The notes beneath the pieces are model-generated. The model saw only the letters and a program-made list of their open reading frames with translations. It had not been told where the DNA came from and made no database searches. A stretch of DNA of 5,834 nucleotides, taken from an uncultured Sphingomonadaceae bacterium (GTDB lineage Bacteria > Pseudomonadota > Alphaproteobacteria > Sphingomonadales > Sphingomonadaceae). Below are positions 1-5,716 of this stretch, piece after piece. The position numbers and the translations under genes are program-made. The stretch spans positions 1-5,834 of the forward strand of contig CALLWN010000152.1 of NCBI GenBank assembly GCA_938016505.1, in the 5' to 3' direction. The first letter of the stretch is position 1, and each line of letters begins with the position of its first letter.

Positions 1-962
1 TCACCGTGGTCGTCACCAAGTCGACCGTGCCGGTCGGCACCGGTGACGAGGTGGAGCGCATCATCCGCGAGGTGAACCCCGAGGCCGACGTCGCGGTCGC
101 CTCCAATCCCGAGTTCCTGCGCGAGGGCGCTGCCATCGGCGATTTCAAGCACCCCGACCGGATCGTCATCGGAATCGAGGATCCGCGCGCCGAGGCGGTC
201 CTGCGCGCGCTGTACCGGCCGCTGTTCCTGAACGAGGCTCCCATCCTTGTCACCCGCCGGCGCACCGCCGAGCTCATCAAATATGCCGCCAACGCCTTCC
301 TCGCCGTCAAGATCGGCTTCATCAACGAGATGGCCGACCTGTGCGAGAAGGTTGGTGCCAATGTGCAGGAGGTGGCGCGCGGCATCGGCCTCGACAAGCG
401 GATCGGGCCGAAGTTCCTGAACGCCGGCCCCGGCTATGGCGGCTCCTGCTTCCCGAAAGACACCCGTGCCCTCATCCAGACCGCAGAAGACCACCAGTCC
501 CCGGTCCGGATCGTCGAGGCGGCAGTCAAGGCCAACGACCTGAGGAAGCGCGCCATGGGCCGCAAGGTGATCCACGCCTGCGGCGGCGACGTGCGGGGCA
601 GGCGAATCGCCATCCTCGGCCTCACCTTCAAGCCCGGCACCGACGACATGCGCGAGGCACCCTCGATCGCCATCATCCAGGCGCTGCAGGACGCCGGCGC
701 CATGATCACCGCGCACGATCCCGAGGGAATGGCGCAGGCCCGCCTCGTGCTCGAGAATGTCAGCTACGCGCCCGATGCCTATTCGGCGCTCGAGGGTGCC
801 GATGCGATGGTGCTGGTGACCGAGTGGGACGAGTATCGCGCGCTCGATCTCGCCCGGGTCCGAGGGCTGCTCGGCGCGCCCGTGGTGGTCGACCTGCGCA
901 ACATCTACCGCCCCGAGGAAATGGCGCGCCACGGCTTCGCCTACACCGGCGTCGGCCGGTGA
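1..962 (+). CDS. ugd: UDP-glucose 6-dehydrogenase, 5' end cut by window edge
   Basis: Oxidises UDP-glucose to UDP-glucuronate in the cytoplasm with two NAD+, feeding capsule, exopolysaccharide or lipopolysaccharide sugar synthesis. Reading is open from base 3 (first complete codon ACC), so the GTG at 6 is an internal valine and not the start. About 319 residues are present, and roughly 120 N-terminal residues, including the NAD-binding GxGxxG fold, lie outside the window. Numbering from Val at base 6: SNPEFLREG (33-41) is the substrate-loop motif. The central helix AANAFLAVKIGFINE (95-109) carries a conserved Lys. GGSCFPKDT (145-153) holds the catalytic Cys148 and the following Lys-Asp. ILGLTFKPGTDDMREAPS (203-220) opens the C-terminal UDP-binding domain. 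The C-terminus looks intact. The stop overlaps the next gene by 4 bases, suggesting co-transcription. GDP-mannose dehydrogenase is a relative, but these motifs fit the UDP-glucose enzyme better. Confidence 0.95.
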   Translation, partial: TVVVTKSTVPVGTGDEVERIIREVNPEADVAVASNPEFLREGAAIGDFKHPDRIVIGIEDPRAEAVLRALYRPLFLNEAPILVTRRRTAELIKYAANAFLAVKIGFINEMADLCEKVGANVQEVARGIGLDKRIGPKFLNAGPGYGGSCFPKDTRALIQTAEDHQSPVRIVEAAVKANDLRKRAMGRKVIHACGGDVRGRRIAILGLTFKPGTDDMREAPSIAIIQALQDAGAMITAHDPEGMAQARLVLENVSYAPDAYSALEGADAMVLVTEWDEYRALDLARVRGLLGAPVVVDLRNIYRPEEMARHGFAYTGVGR

Positions 963-3123
963 GCGCACCCGCTCCGGGCGCGCCCCCGGCCCGCTTTCTG
1001 CCGGCGCTCGCCGCGCTCAACGCCATCCTCGCGCTCACCTTCGGCACCTTCGCGGTCCACGGCCTTCCGCCGGGCCAGCAGCGCGACTGGATCATGACCG
1101 GGGTCCTGTTCCAGCTCCCCCACGCCGCCGCCGTGTTCGCCGTGCTTGCCTGGCGTCCGGGACGGGAGGGCCGGATCGGCGCCTGGGGTCTCGCGCTCGG
1201 CGCGCTCGTCTTTGCTTCCGTGCTCGATGCACTCGCGCTCGGCGCCCCGCGCGCGGTCGCGGCACTTGCCCCGATCGGCGGCACGACGATGTTGCTCGCA
1301 TGGACCTGGATCGCCGGGCTCGCCCTCGTCGGCGACCGGCTCCCGGGCGTTCGCACGCCGTAGTAGCCGAGCGCGATCCCGTCCTTGCGCATCTCGCTCG
1401 CGCCCCAGAAGGCGCGGCCAGACGGGTCCCGCATCACCGCCTGGTAGCCGCCGACATCGTGCGGCCCGTCGAGCAGCACATGCCCGCGCGCGGCAAGGCT
1501 CGCCCGGGTCGCCGGCCCGAAGCCGCTCTCGAGAAACACCCCCGGGGTCGCCTCGCGCCCGTCGCCGGGGTCGGGGCTGCCCAGGTGCCGCACCCGCGGC
1601 GCATCGCCTGCCGCCTGCAGGTTCATGCCAAGATCGACGATGTTGGAGAGAATTTGCACCTGGCCCTGCGGCTGCATCGTGCCGCCCATCACGCCAAAGG
1701 CCATCACCGGCTCGTCATGGGCGAGCCCCGGGCGGGTCACGAAGCCGGGGATGATGGTGTGGAACGGCCGCTTGCCCGGGGCGATCGCATTGGCCGCCTC
1801 GGGCGCGAGCGCGAACTGCGCCCCCCGGTTCTGCAGCATGAAACCCCAGCCACCCCGACCGCCTTCGACCGGCGCACGGCGCGGCACCACCACGCCCGAG
1901 CCCATGCCGCGATAGTTGGACTGGATGAGCGAGACCATCATGCCGGCCTGGTCTGCGGTGGCGAGATAGGTCGTGTCGCCGTGCGCCCCCGGGTCGCCGG
2001 CCGGCGTGTCGTCGGGAAGCGTCCGGCCCATGGCAATGCGCGCTGCCTGGCGGGCAATGTAGGCGTCGGCCAGCAGCGCCTCGACTGGCACCGTCACCTT
2101 CCGCGGGTCGGCGAGGAAGCGGGCCCGGTCGGCGAAGGCGAGCTTTTTCGCCTCGACCAAGAGGTGGAGCCGATCGGCCTCGGCCATGCCGGCCACCGGG
2201 AACCGCTCGACAATGCGCGCCATCTGCAGGGTCGTCAGCCCCTGCGTCGCCGGCGGGATCTGCCACAGCCTGAGCTTGCGATAGGGCGCGGAAATGGGGG
2301 GCACCCATTCGGCCGTGAGCGCGGCGAGGTCGGCGGCGCGCATCGCCCGGCCGGCCCTGGCGAAATGCGCCTCGATGTCGGCAGCGAAGGCGCCGCGATA
2401 GAAGCTCTGCCAGCCGTCGCGCGCCAGCATGGCATAGGTCTCGGCAAGATCGGGGTTGGTGAAGAGCGCGCCTTCGCCCGGCGGATCGCCGTCAGGGGCA
2501 TAGAGCGCGAAGGCAAGCCCGGCGCCCTCGATCCGGTCGCGCCCCTCCGCGAAGCGGCGGATGTTGGCTGCCCAGCCGCGGGCAATGACCGGCGTCAGCG
2601 CGAAGCCGTCGCGGGCGAGGCCGATCGCCGGCGCCAGCACATCGGCAACCGGCAGCCGGCCGAACCGGGCGTGGAGCGCGCCCCAGCCAGCGACCGCCCC
2701 CGGCACGGTCACGGCATCCATCCCCAGCGGGTCGATCGTGCCGGTGGCCCGGTGCCGGCGCCGCAATGCCGCGACATCGAGCCCGCGCGGCGCGAAGCCC
2801 GAGGCGTCGAGCCCGACCAGCCGCCGCGCCTTCGGGTCCCAGACGAGCGCGAACAGGTCGCCGCCGATGCCGCAGCCGGTCGGCTCGACAAGGCCGAGCA
2901 CGGCGTTGGCCGCGATCGCGGCATCGACCGCCGACCCCCCCGCCTTCAGGATCGCGACTGCGGCCGCAGTCGCCAGCGGCTGGGCGGTTGCTGCCATGCC
3001 CCGGGCGCCGACCGCTGCCGAACGGGTCTGGAATGGCGGGTCGCCCGGCCGGTCCCCGGCGCGCGCGGCGCTTGCGGCAAGCGGCGACGCAGCAAGCCCC
3101 GCGAGCAGCGCGCGCCGCCGCAC
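760..3123 (-). CDS. Gamma-glutamyltransferase-family Ntn-hydrolase proenzyme, exported, with an unexplained C-terminal run-on
   Basis: GGT-family proenzymes are exported and self-cleave before a threonine to form two subunits. The frame codes for 787 residues, but family resemblance ends at about residue 588 (near base 1360), a normal length for the family. A signal peptide (MRRRALLAG..., hydrophobic to about 19, AxA-type site near 22; Sec or Tat unclear) points to the periplasm. GGSAVDAAIAAN (62-73) and PTGCGIGGDLF (81-91) are classic large-subunit motifs. HGDTTY (381-386) is the cleavage site, with Thr384 the likely nucleophile, and GG480-481 is the likely oxyanion glycine pair. The core closes with EMRKDGIALGY (577-587). 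The residues that hold the gamma-glutamyl group in classical GGT look replaced (Ser108, Gln436, His455-Thr456), so another amide substrate is likely. The GTG start lies 4 bases after the receptor stop; a GAGG overlaps that stop, with tight spacing. The family call is firm, the substrate unknown. Confidence 0.9.
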   Translation of the reverse strand: MRRRALLAGLAASPLAASAARAGDRPGDPPFQTRSAAVGARGMAATAQPLATAAAVAILKAGGSAVDAAIAANAVLGLVEPTGCGIGGDLFALVWDPKARRLVGLDASGFAPRGLDVAALRRRHRATGTIDPLGMDAVTVPGAVAGWGALHARFGRLPVADVLAPAIGLARDGFALTPVIARGWAANIRRFAEGRDRIEGAGLAFALYAPDGDPPGEGALFTNPDLAETYAMLARDGWQSFYRGAFAADIEAHFARAGRAMRAADLAALTAEWVPPISAPYRKLRLWQIPPATQGLTTLQMARIVERFPVAGMAEADRLHLLVEAKKLAFADRARFLADPRKVTVPVEALLADAYIARQAARIAMGRTLPDDTPAGDPGAHGDTTYLATADQAGMMVSLIQSNYRGMGSGVVVPRRAPVEGGRGGWGFMLQNRGAQFALAPEAANAIAPGKRPFHTIIPGFVTRPGLAHDEPVMAFGVMGGTMQPQGQVQILSNIVDLGMNLQAAGDAPRVRHLGSPDPGDGREATPGVFLESGFGPATRASLAARGHVLLDGPHDVGGYQAVMRDPSGRAFWGASEMRKDGIALGYYGVRTPGSRSPTRASPAIQVHASNIVVPPIGASAATARGAPSASASSTEAKTSAPSARPQAPIRPSRPGRQASTANTAAAWGSWNRTPVMIQSRCWPGGRPWTAKVPKVSARMALSAASAGRKRAGGAPGAGALTGRRRCRRSRGAPFPRGGRCCAGRPPRARRAALGPGRDRARDTRPTRSPAPSHRHPRAPNRHRARS
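763..1359 (-). other. Antisense run-on of the GGT-family frame past its normal C-terminus
   Basis: After the usual family ending (GIALGY, then Tyr-Gly at about 1357-1362) the frame has no stop for another 199 codons, crossing the entire DUF423 gene antisense and about 200 bases of the dehydrogenase before TGA at 760-762. The encoded stretch is rich in Arg, Ala, Pro, Ser and Gly, has no recognisable domain, and looks like the shadow of coding sequence on the other strand. Over DUF423 the third codon positions of the two strands coincide, so GC-rich wobble bases suppress stops on both. Whether the tail is translated, or the true stop was lost by mutation or sequence error, cannot be told here. 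The nearest stops in the other two minus frames are also far away (1092 for one of them), so a single frameshift near 1360 would not restore a normal end. Confidence 0.6.
959..1363 (+). CDS. DUF423 family small integral membrane protein
   Basis: This is a 134-residue protein with four predicted hydrophobic segments (about residues 14-33, 47-65, 74-94 and 98-124), placing it in the inner membrane. The pattern is that of DUF423 (E. coli YgdD relatives): an N-terminal LNAxLAxxxGxFxxHGL-like stretch (19-36), a W-xTGV-xxQxxHA core (44-56), and the near-invariant APIGG (104-108) before the last helix. The biochemical function of the family is unknown. The chosen start is GTG at 959, which shares GTGA with the upstream TGA. 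No Shine-Dalgarno is visible, so translation is probably coupled to the dehydrogenase. An open frame extends further upstream, but only as a shadow inside that gene. The TAG stop sits where the recognisable part of the opposite-strand GGT-like protein ends. The protein has no tyrosine, which helps keep the antisense frame free of stops. Confidence 0.85.
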   Translation: MSAPAPGAPPARFLPALAALNAILALTFGTFAVHGLPPGQQRDWIMTGVLFQLPHAAAVFAVLAWRPGREGRIGAWGLALGALVFASVLDALALGAPRAVAALAPIGGTTMLLAWTWIAGLALVGDRLPGVRTP

Positions 3124-3127
3124 CGCC

Positions 3128-5392
3128 TCAGAACTCGAACCCGATCTCTCCGCCGAAGGTCCGCCGCGGCCGGCCAGCCCCGAAGGTGAAGAGCCCCGCC
3201 ACCGGCAGCGCGGCCGACAGACCCTTGTCGTCGGTCAGGTTGCGGCCGAAGAGCGACGCCCGCAGCCGCGCCCGGTTGAGGTCGAAGAAGAGGGTCGCGC
3301 TCGCGTCCACATTGTGGCGGGCATCGGCCCGGCCGCGCGGGTCGTTGACGGTCGGGTCGAACCAGGCGCCGACAATCGTCGTCTGCAGCGAGGAGAGGTA
3401 GCGCCACGAGGCCGAAAGCACCAGTTCGGTCCGGTCGCTGCCGAGCGGCAGCGTCCAGTCGCCGCCGACCGAGGCCGACCAGTCGGGCGTGCGCCTGAGC
3501 TCGCGGCTCGAGATGTCGGTCACGACCCCGCCGATGAGCGTGTTGAACCTGTCATAGCTGGCGTCGAGCCAGCCGACCGAGCCATAGACGTTCACGCTCT
3601 CGAACGGCAGGGCGCGGAACTCGAGCTCGATCCCCTTGATGGTCGCAGTCGCAGCATTGGCGACGATCGTCTCCTGCCCGGCAGGCGGCGGCGCGGGCTG
3701 GACAATCTCTTCCTGCTTGTCGTCATATTTGGTGATGAAGCCGGCGAGGTTGGCGGTCAGCCGGTTGTCGAGCCAGCTCGTCTTCACCCCGAGCTCGTAG
3801 CTGTTGACCGTCTCCGGGTCATAGGGCGTGCTGGCCGAGAAGGCCGACTGGCCGCGCCCGTTGAACCCGCCGGCGCGATAGCCGCGGGCGAAGGCAAAAT
3901 AGGCGAGCTTGCCGTCGGCGAGGCGATAGTCGATCGAGGCCTTGGGCTGGAACTGCTGCCAGCTCGCGCTCGGCCGGGCAATGAACTGCGGCAGGCCGGT
4001 CTTCAGATAGTCGTTCACATAATTCTTGTCGTCCCAGTTGTAGCGGCCGCCGAAGGTCACGCGCAGGGCATCGGTCACCCGCCACTGGACATCGCCGAAG
4101 ATCGCCATCGACGAGCTGTAATGGTCCACCCGGTTCCCCCCGGTCGCCGGCAAGCCGGCGATCGTTTGGAGAAGTGGGCCGAAGAAGGTTGTCTGGTCCA
4201 GCTTGTAGTTGGCCCAGAAATAATAGACGCCAGCCACGAAGTTCACATTCGAGGTGATGTTGCCGGCAGCACGCAGTTCCTGGCTGAACTGCTTGTATTC
4301 CTGAACGCGAAGCGTGTCGAAGAAGTTGATCGAGGTCGAGTCGAAGTCCTGACGCACACTCTCGTCGCTGGTCCGGTAGCCGGTGACCGAAGTGATCACG
4401 AAGCGGTCGGTATCGAGCGTGATGTTGGCCGTGAAGGCATCCCCCTTGTTGACGGCAACCCCCGGCACGTTGGTGAAGGTCTCGTAGAGCCCGCTTTCGC
4501 TGCTGCGGTCACACTGGTTGCGCGGCGGCAGGAACCCCGGCGGCAGCCCGGGAATGGGCGCGCAGATGAGGTCGACCCCGGTCAGCCCGAGCGGGCTGGT
4601 GTCGATCTCGGTCCGCTCGTCGACCCGCTCGTAGGTGAGGATCGCGTCGAGCACGCCCTTCTCGATCCGCGCCGAAACCCCCCAGTTGTCGTACCTGCGC
4701 CCGCCATAGTCGCGGCCCAGCACCTGGTTGTCGTAGAAGTCGTTGTTCTGGTTGTGCAGCCAGAAGGCCTTGAGGCTCAGGACATCGCCGACCTTCGGCA
4801 GGTTGACGACCGTGCGCAGGTCGCGCCGGCCATTGTCGTCGAAGGTCGCAAGCAGCTTCATCCCCAGCTCGCCGGTGGGCCTGCTGCGCTGGATGTTGAT
4901 GACGCCCGCCGTCGTGTTGCGGCCGAACAGCGTGCCCTGCGGCCCGCGCAGCACCTCGACCGACTCGAAGTCGAAGAAGTCGAGCAGCGCACCGGTGTTG
5001 GTGCCAAGATAGACTCCGTCGATCAGCACGCCGACCGCCGGGTCGAAGCTCTTCTCGATGTCCTCGAAGCTGATGCCCCGGATCGAGATGGCGGCCGCCG
5101 AAGGACCAGCGTTCACGGGGTCGATCACAAGGTTCGGCACCCGGCCGACGAGGTCGCGGATGTCGGGCGCCGCTGCCCGCTCGAGCTGGGTCGGCGCGAT
5201 CGCAGTGACTGCAACCGGCGTGTCCTGGATCGATTCGGCGCGCCTCGTCGCCGTCACGATGATGTCCTCAAGGCCGGTCGAGACCGCCGCGTCCTGCGCC
5301 AGCGCTGCGGCCGGCATGGCCGCGGCTCCAGCCATCGCGCCTGCGAGAAGCAGGGCACGCGTCCGGCAATCGTGCCTGGTTCGAGTCCGCAT
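3128..5392 (-). CDS. TonB-dependent outer-membrane receptor
   Basis: A 754-residue outer-membrane beta-barrel importer, powered by TonB-ExbBD, for a substrate too large or scarce for porins. The signal peptide has a basic N-terminus (MRTRTRHDCRTR), a hydrophobic stretch 13-29 and a probable cut after ALA at 32. A TonB-box-like EDIIVTATR follows at 42-50. The plug (about 55-170) contains SIRGIS (103-108), GVLIDGVYLG (121-130) and VEVLRGPQGTLFGRNTTAGV (145-164). The rest alternates as barrel strands, with QEYKQFSQELR-type sequence near 364-374, and the protein ends in Phe as outer-membrane barrels do. Cys277 and Cys294 flank a Pro-rich stretch, probably an external loop with a disulfide. The ATG at 5392 is chosen because GAGGAGAGG lies just upstream and the signal peptide begins there; the frame stays open to 5482 without either. 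The family is large, so the substrate is unknown. The GGT-like gene follows after 4 bases, implying one transcript. Confidence 0.93.
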   Translation of the reverse strand: MRTRTRHDCRTRALLLAGAMAGAAAMPAAALAQDAAVSTGLEDIIVTATRRAESIQDTPVAVTAIAPTQLERAAAPDIRDLVGRVPNLVIDPVNAGPSAAAISIRGISFEDIEKSFDPAVGVLIDGVYLGTNTGALLDFFDFESVEVLRGPQGTLFGRNTTAGVINIQRSRPTGELGMKLLATFDDNGRRDLRTVVNLPKVGDVLSLKAFWLHNQNNDFYDNQVLGRDYGGRRYDNWGVSARIEKGVLDAILTYERVDERTEIDTSPLGLTGVDLICAPIPGLPPGFLPPRNQCDRSSESGLYETFTNVPGVAVNKGDAFTANITLDTDRFVITSVTGYRTSDESVRQDFDSTSINFFDTLRVQEYKQFSQELRAAGNITSNVNFVAGVYYFWANYKLDQTTFFGPLLQTIAGLPATGGNRVDHYSSSMAIFGDVQWRVTDALRVTFGGRYNWDDKNYVNDYLKTGLPQFIARPSASWQQFQPKASIDYRLADGKLAYFAFARGYRAGGFNGRGQSAFSASTPYDPETVNSYELGVKTSWLDNRLTANLAGFITKYDDKQEEIVQPAPPPAGQETIVANAATATIKGIELEFRALPFESVNVYGSVGWLDASYDRFNTLIGGVVTDISSRELRRTPDWSASVGGDWTLPLGSDRTELVLSASWRYLSSLQTTIVGAWFDPTVNDPRGRADARHNVDASATLFFDLNRARLRASLFGRNLTDDKGLSAALPVAGLFTFGAGRPRRTFGGEIGFEF

Positions 5393-5404
5393 CTTCCTCT
5401 CCTC
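5393..5404 (-). promoter_or_regulatory. Ribosome binding site of the TonB-dependent receptor
   Basis: Read on the minus strand this is GAGGAGAGGAAG immediately before the ATG at 5392. It gives two overlapping purine-rich matches to the anti-Shine-Dalgarno at good spacing, and it decides the start against the upstream in-frame ATG at 5482. Confidence 0.85.
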
Positions 5405-5422
5405 GTGTTCCCGCACTTCTCC

Positions 5423-5435
5423 CGGTGCGACACCG
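5423..5435. repeat. Inverted repeat CGGTG-CGA-CACCG, copy 1 (receptor side)
   Basis: Perfect 5-base arms around a 3-base spacer, 31 bases upstream of the receptor ATG, in its likely leader or promoter. The same arms and spacing recur at 5625-5637 on the depolymerase side. Operator function is inferred only from position and repetition. Confidence 0.4.
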
Positions 5436-5462
5436 ACTAAGCTTGACCGCTCTAGCGCGCGC

Positions 5463-5475
5463 CATGCCCGGCATG
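5463..5475. repeat. Inverted repeat CATGCC-C-GGCATG
   Basis: Perfect 6-base arms with a single central base, about 70 bases upstream of the receptor ATG. The size and position suit a dimeric repressor site, but it may be chance in such GC-rich DNA. Confidence 0.35.
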
Positions 5476-5568
5476 CGCTCACAAATGCGCGAGTCGTGCG
5501 CTTGCGATCAACACCTGCGGCTTTTCGGCAACAGCGGCGTTCACCACGGTCGGGCCCCCTTCGCCCAC

Positions 5569-5601
5569 GAAAGGGGATGGACTTTGGCTGAATCCTCTTT
5601 C
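5569..5601. repeat. Interrupted inverted repeat GAAAGGGGAT / ATCCTCTTTC
   Basis: Ten-base arms (5569-5578 and 5592-5601) match at nine positions, the tenth being a G-T pair, around a 13-base spacer. It lies about 115 bases upstream of the depolymerase ATG and is AT-richer than its surroundings. No T-run follows, so it does not look like a rho-independent terminator. An operator or activator site is more plausible. Confidence 0.4.
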
Positions 5602-5624
5602 ACCTTCCGCCGCCAGAACAGGGT

Positions 5625-5637
5625 CGGTGACACACCG
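5625..5637. repeat. Inverted repeat CGGTG-ACA-CACCG, copy 2 (depolymerase side)
   Basis: Perfect 5-base arms with a 3-base spacer, 79 bases between its right end and the depolymerase ATG. Its arms are identical to the copy at 5423-5435, with only the spacer differing. Confidence 0.4.
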
Positions 5638-5645
5638 GGCGCTTC

Positions 5646-5657
5646 AGCCGGCCGGCT
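5646..5657. repeat. Perfect 12-base palindrome AGCCGGCCGGCT
   Basis: An uninterrupted self-complementary sequence ending 59 bases before the depolymerase ATG, nine bases downstream of the second CGGTG-N3-CACCG repeat. It consists largely of GC repeats, so chance occurrence is possible. Confidence 0.35.
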
Positions 5658-5703
5658 TGCGGCCGTCTCCCTCACGGTGCGGGTGCCGACACGAGCGGGC
5701 CGA

Positions 5704-5711
5704 AGGCAGGA
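5704..5711 (+). promoter_or_regulatory. Ribosome binding site of the PHA depolymerase
   Basis: AGGCAGGA ends five bases before the ATG at 5717, a normal Shine-Dalgarno match and spacing. It supports that ATG as the start. Confidence 0.7.
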
Positions 5712-5716
5712 CATCG

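Larger units (their letters stand above)
5393..5716. promoter_or_regulatory. Divergent intergenic region between the receptor and PHA depolymerase genes
   Basis: This 324-base gap must hold the start signals of both diverging genes. I found no clear -35/-10 pair in either direction. Open frames through it are not convincing as genes: they lack family resemblance, and one only runs on into the depolymerase region in another frame. What stands out is five short inverted repeats: CGGTG-CGA-CACCG (5423-5435), CATGCC-C-GGCATG (5463-5475), GAAAGGGGAT...ATCCTCTTTC (5569-5601), CGGTG-ACA-CACCG (5625-5637) and the 12-base palindrome AGCCGGCCGGCT (5646-5657). Any could be an operator, and none matches a regulator I can name. 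Confidence 0.6.

Noticed and set aside
28..41. Inverted repeat GTGCCG-GT-CGGCAC
   Set aside because: It lies inside the conserved STVPVGT coding motif of the dehydrogenase and is explained by codon choice.
341..958. N-terminal extension of the DUF423 frame inside the dehydrogenase gene
   Set aside because: The sequence before 959 is an Arg-rich out-of-frame reading of the dehydrogenase. DUF423 homology starts just after the GTG at 959.
1300..1400. Rho-independent terminator between the convergent DUF423 and GGT-like genes
   Set aside because: No GC-rich stem followed by a T-run is present on either strand; the two genes meet with no gap.
1300..3189. A 629-codon open frame on the plus strand opposite the GGT-like gene
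   Set aside because: It is an Arg/His/Pro-rich shadow with no motif, while the opposite frame shows clear GGT-family motifs.
2561..5440. A 959-codon open frame on the plus strand opposite the receptor gene
   Set aside because: It has no family resemblance, is rich in Arg/Ala/Gly/Val/Glu, and mirrors the well-supported receptor on the other strand. It is an antisense shadow produced by high GC.
5393..5482. Longer receptor start at the in-frame ATG at 5482
   Set aside because: It would put 30 residues before the signal peptide. The ATG at 5392 has a strong GAGGAGAGG ribosome site and begins a normal signal peptide.
5393..5716. Sigma70-type -35/-10 promoters for either divergent gene
   Set aside because: TTG-containing hexamers (for example near 5584 on the plus strand, and TTGATC or TTGTGA on the minus strand) lack a believable -10 at 16-18 bases, so none is claimed.
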